NCBI GenBank assembly: GCA_025924495.1 | Contig: JAICIG010000151.1 | Span: 1-15,995, forward strand | Direction of reading: 5' to 3' | Length of the DNA stretch: 15,995 nt | Source of the DNA: Pirellulales bacterium | GTDB taxonomy: Bacteria > Planctomycetota > Planctomycetia > Pirellulales > JAICIG01 | In this document: positions 1 through 7,302 of the stretch, in pieces | Layout of the letters: every line of letters begins with the position of its first letter | Position numbering within the stretch: position 1 is the stretch's first letter | Position numbers and translations under genes: made by a program | Notes under the pieces: generated by a model | Database searches by the model: none | Told to the model about the DNA's origin: nothing | Seen by the model: the letters and a program-made list of their open reading frames with translations, nothing else

Positions 1-78
1 CGCAAGGTGGCAGAGCTGCTCCTTAAGTTCTTCAAAACCGATCCAACGACCAAGGGCTGGTTTCTGCGGCCGAATTGA
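1..78 (+). CDS. C-terminal end of an unidentified protein (partial)
   Basis: Frame 1 is open from the first base to a TGA at 76-78 and gives 25 residues ending KGWFLRPN. The gene begins outside the window. Codons such as AAG, CTG, GAG, TTC and ACC fit the GC-rich usage of the neighbours. The other two forward frames read less like protein, and one stops at position 24. The fragment contains an amphipathic stretch (KVAELLLKFFK) but is too short for a family to be named. It could still be a chance open frame. Confidence 0.35.
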   Translation, partial: RKVAELLLKFFKTDPTTKGWFLRPN

Positions 79-125
79 TTTCAGCGGCTGAAGCGTGCGG
101 GTATCCTGACGCAGCATTTCTTTAC

Positions 126-353
126 TTATGGCCGATCTCTCCGGATCAGGGCGCGAACGACGAGAAAGACGATGGCGGCGGTAACGATCGGCGCATTGAG
201 TTCGCCCCGCTTGAGCCGTCGGCCGAAGGCCATCTCCGGCCACCAGCCAAAGAGCACCGGCAACAGCATGCACAAGATTGCAATGACAAACGTGAGCCAA
301 AACAGCGTTTGGAGATCGAACTGGAAACGTCTGTCGCGGCGCTTCTCATCCAT
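126..353 (-). CDS. Small two-helix inner-membrane protein, planctomycete type
   Basis: A 75-residue protein. A charged start (MDEKRRDRRFQF) is followed by a hydrophobic helix at about residues 15-37, a basic cytoplasm-like loop (GRRLKRGEL) and a second hydrophobic helix at about 54-68, ending RALIRRDRP. The run FDLQTLFWLTFVIAI resembles the 'FSLRTLLWLT' opening common in small planctomycete membrane proteins, which is recollection rather than a search result. Overlapping frames on both strands lack this organised hydrophobic pattern, so I prefer this one. No partner or function can be read from the sequence. The gene runs leftward and its stop faces the partial gene that ends at 78. I see no clear ribosome binding site before the ATG. 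Confidence 0.6.
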   Translation of the reverse strand: MDEKRRDRRFQFDLQTLFWLTFVIAILCMLLPVLFGWWPEMAFGRRLKRGELNAPIVTAAIVFLVVRALIRRDRP

Positions 354-384
354 AAGTGTGAATTATAGCCGCGGTTGCTCCGCG

Positions 385-413
385 TTGACCTCGGCGCCGG
401 TTCGTGTTAGAAA
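385..413 (+). promoter_or_regulatory. Candidate sigma-70-type promoter for the small basic protein
   Basis: A TTGACC box at 385-390 is followed after 17 bases by TAGAAA at 408-413. They match the consensus boxes at five of six and four of six positions. Initiation would fall near 420, leaving a leader of about 95 bases before the GTG at 515. A perfect inverted repeat, CGTGTT-agaa-AACACG (403-418), covers the -10 box. Planctomycete promoters are poorly characterised, so this is a pattern match only. Confidence 0.4.
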
Positions 414-514
414 ACACGGCTCGACAAAGGCTGGCGGACGGTCGCTGGCCCGATGCGAAGTCGAGGTCCTGGTAGACCGCTTCCCTAGGCGGATTTTAGA
501 AAGGCAGCCCGAAC

Positions 515-709
515 GTGGGTGGTATCAGCGAACGCCACAAGGAAATCAAGCGGCGCCGTCATCGTCGCAAGAAACTGAATCATTTCTCCAAGAAGCTCAA
601 GAAGGCGACTGTCTCTGAAAAGGCGATGATCGCCGAGAAGCTCCGCAACATGACGCCCGGCTGCGAAGTGATCATCCAGAACTGGCAGCTCGTCAGCCAG
701 GATCGCTGA
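515..709 (+). CDS. Small basic protein resembling planctomycete DUF6800
   Basis: A 64-residue protein starting at GTG (MGGISERHKEIKRRRHRRKK). The N-terminal half is extremely basic, with arginine and lysine clusters at residues 11-30. The second half is a short helical segment (SEKAMIAEKLRNMTPGCEVIIQNW) ending with acidic and aromatic residues. I believe this is the short planctomycete-restricted family catalogued as DUF6800, which is recognised from memory and not verified. No catalytic motif is visible. The composition suggests binding to RNA, ribosomes or DNA, but that is inference. A possible promoter lies at 385-413 and a strong terminator at 837-865, so it looks like a single-gene transcript. 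The ribosome binding site is weak (AAAGGC, 10 bases before GTG). No in-frame ATG gives the full conserved N-terminus, which supports GTG. Confidence 0.72.
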   Translation: MGGISERHKEIKRRRHRRKKLNHFSKKLKKATVSEKAMIAEKLRNMTPGCEVIIQNWQLVSQDR

Positions 710-836
710 TTCGCCCGCCCTTGCGCGCTCGCCGCCAACCAAGTCGGAATCATTTCCCGCTGAAGTGCTTCCCGGCTGCCAAGCGGAACGGCGAGGCTGC
801 TGCCAGAGACGTCGCTTCGATGTCCCGGCCCAGCCA

Positions 837-865
837 AATTCCGCAGCCTGACTGGCTGCGGAATT
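837..865. terminator. Bidirectional hairpin terminator between convergent genes
   Basis: A perfect 12-base-pair inverted repeat, AATTCCGCAGCC (837-848) and GGCTGCGGAATT (854-865), with a five-base loop. It lies between the rightward small basic gene (stop at 709) and the leftward clpB (stop at 887). The rightward side continues with a pyrimidine-rich ctgctcttt tract, so a classical T-run is weak. Stem quality and position still make a shared terminator the best reading. The rest of 710-836 shows nothing I can interpret. Confidence 0.75.
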
Positions 866-886
866 CTGCTCTTTGATTGCTATCTC

Positions 887-3559
887 TCAGCCGCCCGCCT
901 CTACCGGCTCGGGTTGCTCGATCCGCTCAAAGACGAACTCGCCGCCGCGGAAGTCGACTCGCACTCCCGTCTCAGGCGTCAACTCGCCTTTGAGCAATTC
1001 GGTCGCCAGCGGGTTCTGAATCTGTTGCTGGATGACTCGTTTCAGCGGACGAGCGCCATAGGTCGGGTCGTAGCCAACGGCGGCGATCTCGTCGAGCGCG
1101 GCCGCCGTGACTTCCAGGCTTAAATCGTGCTGAGCCAACTGAGCGCGCAACCGCTCAATTTGCAGCTTGACGATTTGTCGGATATGCGTAGCGTCCAACG
1201 GGTGGAAGATGATCGTTTCATCGATGCGATTCAGGAACTCCGGCAGGAAGTGGGCTCGCAAGGCCGTCTCGACCGCCTCGCGAATTTCAGATTCCTTGCC
1301 GCCTTCCCGGGTGATTTCTTGAATCGCCTGGCTGCCAATGTTCGACGTCATCACGATGATGGTGTTCGTGAAATCGACCGTGTGTCCTTGATTGTCGCTT
1401 AAACGACCGTCGTCGAGCACTTGCAGGAGAATATTAAACACGTCGCGATGCGCTTTTTCGATCTCATCAAGCAGCACGACGGAGTACGGACGGCGGCGAA
1501 CCGCCTCGGTCAAGCGGCCTCCTTCTTCGTAACCAACATAGCCCGGCGGAGCGCCGATCAATCGGCTGACCGTATGCCGCTCCATGAACTCGCTCATGTC
1601 GAGCCGGACCATGGCGTTTTCGTCGTCGAACAACACCTGGGCCAGCGCTTTGCAAAGCTCGGTTTTGCCCACCCCTGTGGGTCCCAGGAAGATGAACGAG
1701 CCGATCGGCCGATTAGGATCTTGCAATCCTGAACGGCTGCGTCGCACGGCGTTGGACACCGCCTCGACGGCTTCGTCCTGCCCTACCACGCGCTGATGCA
1801 AACGCTCCTCCAGCACCAACAATTTGGCGCGCTCAGTCTCCATCATGCGGCTGACCGGAATGCCGGTCCAGACGCTGACGATCTCGGCGATTTCCTCCGG
1901 CCCTACTTCGCGGCGCAGCAAGCGTCGGCCCTCGACGGGAGCGCCTTTCGGCGCATCGCTCACTGCGCTCAACTCGTCAATCCGCTTCAGCAGCTTCTTG
2001 CGCTCGACGTCGAGTTGGTAGAGTTGCTGATAGTCCTTCTCTTCAATCGGAGCGCCGCCCGCCTGCTTCTCTTTGATTGCCGTCTGCAACTGCTGAAACT
2101 GAAGATCGATTTGGTCGAGCTGGCTGCGGGTCTGCTGCACATCGCCCAGGCCGAGCTTTTCCGATTCCCACTGCTCGCGCAAGCTCGCCAGCTTGCGGCG
2201 CAGCCCCTGCATTTCTTCTTCGATCTCCGCCTTTCGCTCCTGCGCGTGCTCTTCGGTCTCTTCGGCAAGTTGCCGTGCGGCCAATTCTAGTTGCACCAAC
2301 CGTCGCTGAACTTCGTCGATTTCCGTCGGCACGCTCTGCAATTCCATCGCCAGCCGGCTGGCGGCTTCATCCACCAGGTCGATCGCTTTGTCGGGCAGGA
2401 ATCGATCGCTGATGTAACGATGCGATAGATTGGCCGCGGCCACCAGGGCCGAATCCTTGATCTTCACCCCTTTATGATGCGCCTCATAGCGTCCTTTCAG
2501 CCCTCGCAAAATGGCGATCGTGTCCTCGACGCTCGGCTCGCCGACATAGACCGGTTGAAAACGGCGTTCTAGAGCAGCATCTTTTTCGATGTACTTACGA
2601 TACTCGTCGAGCGTGGTGGCGCCGACACAGCGCAACTCGCCTCGTGCCAAGGCCGGCTTGAGCAAATTCGCGGCGTCGGCAGCGCCTTCCGCCGCTCCGG
2701 CGCCGATCACGGTGTGCAGCTCGTCGATGAACATGATCACGTTGCCGCCAGCGCTCTGCACTTCTTTGAGCACGGCTTTCAGGCGCTCTTCGAACTCGCC
2801 CCGGTATTTGGCGCCGGCGATCAGCGCTCCCATATCCAAGGCGACAACGCGCCGGTTCTTGAGCGTCTCGGGCACGTCTCCCTGCACAATGCGCAACGCC
2901 AGACCTTCGACGATGGCCGTCTTACCGACGCCCGGTTCGCCAATCAGCACGGGGTTGTTCTTCGTGCGCCTCGACAACACTTGGATCACGCGGCGAATTT
3001 CCTGATCGCGGCCAATCACCGGATCGAGTTTGCCGTTGCGCGCCTTTTCGACCAGATCGATGCCGTACTTCTCCAAAGCCTGGAATTTGGCCTCCGGGTT
3101 TTGGTCTTCCACGCGCGCACTGCCGCGCACGCTTTGCAGCGCCTGCAAGATTTGTTGATCGGTGATGGCGTTGAGCTTTAAAACCTGCCTGGCTTTCGAA
3201 TCGACCTTGGTCAACGCCAGAAGCAGATGCTCGACCGAAACGAAGTCGTCCTTCATCGTATCGGCTTCACGTTGCGCTGCGTCGAACACCTGCATCAAGC
3301 CCTGAGCAGGCTGCGGCGGCGCGCCTCCCGAAGTCTTGGGCAGATGCCCCAACTCGGCCGCGACGATCTTGTCGAGCTGGGCGCGATTGGCGCCGATTTT
3401 TTCGATGATAGCGCCAAAGATTCCCTCGCTCTCCGCCAGCAAGGCGCCCAGCAGATGCAAGGGCTCGATCTGTGGATTGCCGCGATCCGCTGCAATGTCC
3501 TGGGCGCGCTGGACCGCTTCTTGAGCCTTGATCGTCAGTTTGTCGAAGCGAAATGCCAT
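887..3559 (-). CDS. clpB: ClpB, Hsp100 protein disaggregase
   Basis: An 890-residue AAA+ ATPase that works with DnaK to pull polypeptides out of aggregates in the cytoplasm. The domains are in the usual order. The N-terminal Clp repeat domain is at 1-145. The first ATPase has Walker A GEPGVGKT (207-214), Walker B VIMFIDE (274-280) and pore motif [10 protein letters not shown] (from 251). A glutamate- and lysine-rich coiled-coil middle domain spans about 410-535. The second ATPase has Walker A GPTGVGKT (626-633), pore loop GYVGYEEG (673-680) and Walker B VVLLDE (694-699). The middle domain is what separates ClpB from ClpA or ClpC. Length is slightly above the E. coli protein (857). I chose the ATG at 3559 because AGAAGG lies eight bases upstream and MAFRFDKLT matches the family start; an ATG 24 bases upstream is less likely. 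It lies downstream of dnaK. Confidence 0.97.
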   Translation of the reverse strand: MAFRFDKLTIKAQEAVQRAQDIAADRGNPQIEPLHLLGALLAESEGIFGAIIEKIGANRAQLDKIVAAELGHLPKTSGGAPPQPAQGLMQVFDAAQREADTMKDDFVSVEHLLLALTKVDSKARQVLKLNAITDQQILQALQSVRGSARVEDQNPEAKFQALEKYGIDLVEKARNGKLDPVIGRDQEIRRVIQVLSRRTKNNPVLIGEPGVGKTAIVEGLALRIVQGDVPETLKNRRVVALDMGALIAGAKYRGEFEERLKAVLKEVQSAGGNVIMFIDELHTVIGAGAAEGAADAANLLKPALARGELRCVGATTLDEYRKYIEKDAALERRFQPVYVGEPSVEDTIAILRGLKGRYEAHHKGVKIKDSALVAAANLSHRYISDRFLPDKAIDLVDEAASRLAMELQSVPTEIDEVQRRLVQLELAARQLAEETEEHAQERKAEIEEEMQGLRRKLASLREQWESEKLGLGDVQQTRSQLDQIDLQFQQLQTAIKEKQAGGAPIEEKDYQQLYQLDVERKKLLKRIDELSAVSDAPKGAPVEGRRLLRREVGPEEIAEIVSVWTGIPVSRMMETERAKLLVLEERLHQRVVGQDEAVEAVSNAVRRSRSGLQDPNRPIGSFIFLGPTGVGKTELCKALAQVLFDDENAMVRLDMSEFMERHTVSRLIGAPPGYVGYEEGGRLTEAVRRRPYSVVLLDEIEKAHRDVFNILLQVLDDGRLSDNQGHTVDFTNTIIVMTSNIGSQAIQEITREGGKESEIREAVETALRAHFLPEFLNRIDETIIFHPLDATHIRQIVKLQIERLRAQLAQHDLSLEVTAAALDEIAAVGYDPTYGARPLKRVIQQQIQNPLATELLKGELTPETGVRVDFRGGEFVFERIEQPEPVEAGG

Positions 3560-3582
3560 GGTGTTGCCTTCTGCGCAAAACA

Positions 3583-3659
3583 CGACCGCGGGACGGAAAC
3601 GGTTGGCGATGCCGGTTCTCTCGGCTTAGTCGCCACCCGTTTCCTACATCCTGCGGTCG
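3583..3659. other. Long imperfect palindrome between dnaK and clpB
   Basis: Nested complementary arms fill most of the 117-base spacer. CGACCGC (3583-3589) pairs with GCGGTCG (3653-3659). GGAAACGG (3595-3602) pairs with CCGTTTCC (3637-3644). TGGCGA (3604-3609) pairs with TCGCCA (3630-3635). Inner GCCG (3611-3614) pairs with CGGC (3622-3625). On the dnaK-clpB transcript this would fold into one long interrupted hairpin that starts about 17 bases after the dnaK stop and ends about 23 bases before the clpB ATG. No T-run follows on the minus strand, so a simple terminator is unlikely. It may be an RNA-processing, stability or partial-attenuation element. Confidence 0.6.
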
Positions 3660-3676
3660 AAACTGGAAAATCGAAG

Positions 3677-5593
3677 TTACTTCGAGTCCTTGACCTCGAA
3701 TTCAGCGTCGATCGCATCTTCCTCCGATGCCGCGCCGCCCGCGGAAGCTCCGTCGGGTCCCGGCGCGGCGCCAGCGCCCGCCTTGGCCCCAGACTCGTAG
3801 AGCGTTTTGCTCAAGGCGTGCGAAGCCTGCTCCAATTCCGACACGGCCGACTTAATGGCTTGTACGTCGGAGCCTTTCGCCACTTCGCGTGTTTTCTTGA
3901 TCGCAGCCTCCAGCGGCGCTTTGTCGTTGTCGCTCAGCTTATCGGCGTGCTCATTCATCAGCTTTTCGAGCTGGAAGCACATCGAATCGGCCTGGTTGCG
4001 CAGTTCCGCCAGCTCGCGCTTCTGCTTGTCTTCGGCAGCGTGCGATTCGGCATCCTTGCGCATCCGTTCAATCTCTTGCTCATTCAGACCGCTCGACTGC
4101 TCGATTCGCACAGTCTGTTCCTTGCCGGTGCCAAGATCCTTGGCCGACACGTTGAGAATGCCGTTGGCGTCGATGTCGAACTTGACCTCGATCTGCGGCA
4201 TGCCGCGCGGAGCGGGCGCAATGCCTTCCAAATTGAACTGACCGAGCAAGCGGTTGTCGGCAGCCATCTCGCGTTCGCCCTGAAAGACTCGCACGGTAAC
4301 GGCCGTCTGGTTATCGTCCGCCGTGCTGAACACGTTCTTCTTCTCGGTTGGGATCGTGGTGTTGCGCTCAATCAGCTTCGTCATGATCCCGCCCAGGGTC
4401 TCGATGCCCAACGACAGCGGAGTCACGTCCAGCAAGAGCACATCCTTGACTTCGCCCGCCAGCACTCCGCCTTGAATTGCGGCGCCAACGGCGACCACCT
4501 CGTCCGGATTGACTCCCTTGTGCGGCTCCTTGTTGAACAGCTTTTTGACAAGCTCTTGAACTTTGGGAATGCGCGTCGATCCGCCCACGAGCACGACTTC
4601 ATCGATTTCGCTAGGTTGCAGCTTGGCGTCTTTCAAGGCTTGCAACACCGGGCCGCGGCAGCGTTCGATCAAATGATCAACCAACTGCTCGAACTTGGCT
4701 CGCGTGATGTTCATCTGTAAGTGCTTAGGACCGCTGGCATCAGCCGTGATGAACGGCAGGTTGATGTCCGTCGTGCTCTGCGAGCTGAGTTCCTTCTTCG
4801 CCTTTTCGCAAGCTTCCTGCAATCGTTGCAAAGCCATCGTGTCCTTGCGCAGATCGATGCCCTGCTCTTTCTTGAATTCGTCAGCCACGTGGTTGATCAG
4901 CACCTGGTCGAAGTCGTCGCCGCCCAAGTGCGTGTCGCCGTTCGTGCTGATGACGCGGAATAAGCCGTCGTCGACTTGCAGCACCGAAACGTCGAAGGTG
5001 CCGCCGCCGAGATCGAAAACGACGATCTTTTCCGCCTTCTTCTTGTCGAGGCCGTAGGCCATGGCCGCGGCCGTGGGCTCGTTGATGATGCGAGCCACCT
5101 CCAAACCGGCAATCTGGCCGGCGTCTTTGGTCGCCTGGCGTTGGGCGTCGTTGAAGTAGGCCGGCACGGTGATCACGGCCTTGTTGACCTTGTGCCCCAG
5201 ATACGCTTCGGCCGATTCCTTGAGCTTGCGCAGAATTTTGGCCGAAATCTCGGGCGGGGTATGTTCTTTGTCGCCGATCTTGACCTTCACATAATCCTGC
5301 GGACCGCCGACGACCGCGTACGGAACGATTTTTTCCTCGCTAGCGACCTCGTTGTGCCGCCGTCCCATAAACCGCTTGATCGAGTAGATCGTTCGCGTCG
5401 GATTGGTAACCGCCTGGCGCCGGGCCGGTTCGCCAACTAGCACATCGCCTTTATCAGTGAATGCCACGACGCTGGGAGTCAACCGATTGCCTTCCTGGTT
5501 TGGAATGACTTTGGGATCGCCCCCCTCCATGACCGCGACCACTGAGTTCGTCGTACCCAAGTCGATGCCGATGATTCTTTCGCCTTGTGCCAT
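3677..5593 (-). CDS. dnaK: DnaK, Hsp70 chaperone
   Basis: A 638-residue Hsp70, an ATP-driven cytoplasmic chaperone that works with DnaJ and GrpE and feeds substrates to ClpB. Visible signatures are the phosphate loop GIDLGTTNS (9-17), [17 protein letters not shown] (143-159), [11 protein letters not shown] (171-181), [14 protein letters not shown] (190-203), [14 protein letters not shown] (333-346) and the interdomain linker VLLLDV (385-390). The substrate-binding domain and helical lid follow. The tail is rich in glycine and alanine and ends DAEFEVKD. Length matches the family. The ATG at 5593 is preceded by AAAGGGAG about 11 bases upstream and gives the canonical start [13 protein letters not shown]. 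The same frame stays open to 5959 but encodes nothing Hsp70-like. No dnaJ, grpE or hrcA is adjacent, unlike in many bacteria. Confidence 0.98.
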   Translation of the reverse strand: MAQGERIIGIDLGTTNSVVAVMEGGDPKVIPNQEGNRLTPSVVAFTDKGDVLVGEPARRQAVTNPTRTIYSIKRFMGRRHNEVASEEKIVPYAVVGGPQDYVKVKIGDKEHTPPEISAKILRKLKESAEAYLGHKVNKAVITVPAYFNDAQRQATKDAGQIAGLEVARIINEPTAAAMAYGLDKKKAEKIVVFDLGGGTFDVSVLQVDDGLFRVISTNGDTHLGGDDFDQVLINHVADEFKKEQGIDLRKDTMALQRLQEACEKAKKELSSQSTTDINLPFITADASGPKHLQMNITRAKFEQLVDHLIERCRGPVLQALKDAKLQPSEIDEVVLVGGSTRIPKVQELVKKLFNKEPHKGVNPDEVVAVGAAIQGGVLAGEVKDVLLLDVTPLSLGIETLGGIMTKLIERNTTIPTEKKNVFSTADDNQTAVTVRVFQGEREMAADNRLLGQFNLEGIAPAPRGMPQIEVKFDIDANGILNVSAKDLGTGKEQTVRIEQSSGLNEQEIERMRKDAESHAAEDKQKRELAELRNQADSMCFQLEKLMNEHADKLSDNDKAPLEAAIKKTREVAKGSDVQAIKSAVSELEQASHALSKTLYESGAKAGAGAAPGPDGASAGGAASEEDAIDAEFEVKDSK

Positions 5594-5870
5594 GTCTCTT
5601 AACTCCCTTTCGCGTGGTTCGGCCGGTACGACTGCCAGAGACCGAATCTCCCGCACAGCCTGCGCCAATACCTTTTGTATTTGAGCTTCGGATCGAAGAA
5701 GTGTGACCTTGATGACCTGCGTAATCCGCTGATGGCATCCACAAAAGCAAAGGCCATGCCAGCGGGGGCCGTCGCAAACCCGCAATACGCAAATGTTTAC
5801 TTGTAAATGACTTAAGAAACCAAGATCCGTTCCAGCTCGAACATCGACCTGCACACGACCCAGGAAAGCT

Positions 5871-5882
5871 GCCATTTTTGGC
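5871..5882. promoter_or_regulatory. Inverted repeat, possible operator site 1
   Basis: GCCA-tttt-TGGC, a perfect 12-base inverted repeat within the context CTGCCATTTTTGGCC. It shares the core CATTTT(T)GGC with the repeat at 5910-5924 read on the minus strand. Two similar symmetrical sites 40 bases apart in a divergent spacer suggest binding of one regulator. No regulator has been identified. Confidence 0.35.
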
Positions 5883-5909
5883 CAATGGGTCTGTGCGGAT
5901 TCGCTCGCA

Positions 5910-5924
5910 CTGCCAAAATGACAG
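5910..5924. promoter_or_regulatory. Inverted repeat, possible operator site 2
   Basis: CTGCCA-aaa-TGACAG, six-base arms with one mismatch. It ends eight bases before the TTGACA box of the pheA promoter. A bound protein there could affect pheA directly and could act on dnaK at a distance. A further perfect palindrome, AGCATATGCT (5923-5932), joins the repeat to the -35 box. Confidence 0.4.
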
Positions 5925-5931
5925 CATATGC

Positions 5932-5960
5932 TTGACACCCGCTTGGCGGACTTGTACAAG
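5932..5960 (+). promoter_or_regulatory. Candidate sigma-70-type promoter of pheA
   Basis: A perfect TTGACA (5932-5937) is followed after 17 bases by TACAAG (5955-5960, four of six matches to TATAAT). Initiation near 5967 would give a leader of about 50 bases before the ATG at 6017. The -10 box lies inside the perfect palindrome CTTGTACAAG (5951-5960), which could itself be a protein site. Confidence 0.5.
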
Positions 5961-6016
5961 GGGCTGCTGCCGCCAAAGCGCAGGTCGTTGCCGGGACAGA
6001 TCTTGAGACCAAATCA

Positions 6017-7138
6017 ATGACCAAGGAACCAGCTCCGCGAAACGCGAAAAAGGGAGCGGCGCGCAGTGATAGCGAGGCAGCGCTTCGTAACCAGCTTGAT
6101 CGCCTCGACCGCGAATTGGTCAAACTGATCAACCAGCGCACCAAGCTGGCGGTGCAGTTGAACAAGGCGGCCGGCGTCGAAGGCGATAATCACCATCCGC
6201 CGCAACCCGAACCCGATGCGGTTGCCAAGGCGCTCACGCAGAACAAGGGGCCGCTGCCCAACGAGTCGCTGCGATCGGTGTTTCTGGAATTGCAAAGCGG
6301 CGCTAAGGCGCTGGAGCGGCCGTGGAAGGTAGCGGTGCTTGGTCCGGCCTACAGCTATAGCCATCTGGCGGCGCTCGATCGATTCGGCACGGGCGTCGAA
6401 TATGTGCCGGTCGGCAGCATTTCAGCGGTCTTCGAGGAGGTCAACCGCGGACACGCCACGTTCGGCGTGGTGCCCATCGAGAATTCGACCGACGGGCGAA
6501 TTGCAGACACGCTCGATATGTTCACGCGGTTGCGCGTGCGGATTTGCGGCGAAGTCCAACTGCGTATCCACCACTGCTTACTCGGAAGATGCCAGCGCTC
6601 GGAGGTTACCGAGGTTTACAGCCGTCCGCAGGCTCTTTCGCAATGTCGCAATTGGCTCATGAAGCACCTGCCGGTCGCCCGGACCATTGAAGTCACCAGT
6701 ACGGCGACCGCCGCTCAATTGGCCCAAGACAAACCGGGCGCCGCCGCAATCGCAAGTTCGCAGGCCGGCGTTCACTACGGCCTGAACGTGCTGGCCGAGC
6801 GTATCGAGGACAATCCGGCGAATATTACCCGATTCGCCATTATCGGCGATGAATCGGCTCCGCGCACCGGACACGATAAGACTTCGCTGATGTTCGAGGT
6901 GGCCCACCGCCCCGGCTCGCTGGCTGACGCGATTGCGATCTTTAAGCGCTGCCGGCTCAACCTGACTTGGATCGAGTCGTTCCCCATTCCTCAGACGGAA
7001 GGGCACTATTTGTTCTTTGTTGAATTGGACGGCCACGAAATCGACACGCGCGTGAAGAAGGCCTTGGCGGCGCTAGAGCGAAAAGCGCTGCGATTGGAGA
7101 TACTAGGGGCTTATCCGCGTAGCCAGCCGGCCGGATAA
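6017..7138 (+). CDS. pheA: Prephenate dehydratase with AroQ-like N-domain and ACT domain
   Basis: A 373-residue three-domain protein that converts prephenate to phenylpyruvate in phenylalanine synthesis. Residues 20-100 have the fold pattern of an AroQ chorismate mutase. Residues 105-280 are the dehydratase domain, with GVVPIENSTDG (150-160), YSRPQALSQC (201-210) and the catalytic NITRF (269-273). An ACT domain follows (288-365) with SLMFEVAHRPGSL. In the mutase part the E. coli counterparts of R11 and R28 are kept (R24, R41), but K39 aligns with A52. The usual D-x-x-R-E segment reads PQPEPDA, so mutase activity is doubtful. The dehydratase opening is GPAYSYSH rather than GPxGTFSH. The ACT motifs read GSLA and ESFP instead of GALV and ESRP. 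The ATG at 6017 has no strong ribosome binding site. The neighbouring aroF supports an aromatic role. Confidence 0.92.
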   Translation: MTKEPAPRNAKKGAARSDSEAALRNQLDRLDRELVKLINQRTKLAVQLNKAAGVEGDNHHPPQPEPDAVAKALTQNKGPLPNESLRSVFLELQSGAKALERPWKVAVLGPAYSYSHLAALDRFGTGVEYVPVGSISAVFEEVNRGHATFGVVPIENSTDGRIADTLDMFTRLRVRICGEVQLRIHHCLLGRCQRSEVTEVYSRPQALSQCRNWLMKHLPVARTIEVTSTATAAQLAQDKPGAAAIASSQAGVHYGLNVLAERIEDNPANITRFAIIGDESAPRTGHDKTSLMFEVAHRPGSLADAIAIFKRCRLNLTWIESFPIPQTEGHYLFFVELDGHEIDTRVKKALAALERKALRLEILGAYPRSQPAG

Positions 7139-7245
7139 AAAAGCATGGCAGCAGAGTCCAGGCGCTCAATAAAAGACCACGCCTTGCCCCATGTCGCTGC
7201 CGGGCAAAATTGCTAAACTGACGTACTTGGCGTGCCCCGAATAGG

Positions 7246-7258
7246 GTCCATTGTGGAC
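7246..7258. promoter_or_regulatory. Inverted repeat upstream of aroF
   Basis: GTCCA-ttg-TGGAC, perfect five-base arms, 45 bases before the aroF GTG. A TATTCT hexamer at 7273-7278 could be a -10 box, but no good -35 sits upstream and the repeat covers that position. This may be an operator or chance. The rest of the 164-base pheA-aroF spacer (7139-7302) shows nothing else I can support. Confidence 0.25.
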
Positions 7259-7302
7259 TTTGGGCGCCGCTCTATTCTCGTACCCCTTGGTCAGCCGCTG
7301 CC

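Larger units (their letters stand above)
5594..6016. promoter_or_regulatory. Divergent dnaK/pheA control region
   Basis: A 423-base spacer between two divergent genes, so it should hold both promoters. The pheA side has a recognisable promoter and two related inverted repeats, listed separately. On the dnaK side I could not settle on a promoter. I saw no CIRCE element, no HAIR-type repeat and no convincing heat-shock sigma-32 boxes. Smaller symmetrical pieces include TTTAC-TT-GTAAA (5796-5807) and TGGCAT/ATGCCA (5733-5738 and 5756-5761), which would form a 17-base-loop hairpin in a dnaK leader. The region has lower GC content around 5780-5820 than its surroundings. Confidence 0.55.

Noticed and set aside
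75..368. A 97-codon plus-strand frame opposite the small membrane gene
   Set aside because: Charged and disordered, with no domain. The minus-strand frame has two clear membrane helices.
3227..4720. A 497-codon open frame opposite clpB and dnaK
   Set aside because: It is the mirror frame of strongly codon-biased genes. Long antisense frames opposite dnaK are a well-known artefact, and it crosses the dnaK-clpB spacer without any start signal or recognisable domain.
5594..5959. In-frame upstream extension of dnaK by about 122 codons
   Set aside because: The extension has no Hsp70 similarity, while the ATG at 5593 has a good ribosome site and gives the canonical N-terminus.
5594..6016. CIRCE or HAIR heat-shock operators upstream of dnaK
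   Set aside because: Neither TTAGCACTC-N9-GAGTGCTAA nor CTTGAGT-N7-ACTCAAG is present, even allowing a few mismatches.
7111..7138. TTATCCG/CGGATAA hairpin at the pheA stop as a terminator
   Set aside because: It is followed by A residues, not T residues, on the coding strand, and overlaps the coding end. The loop is 14 bases. Chance symmetry is more likely.
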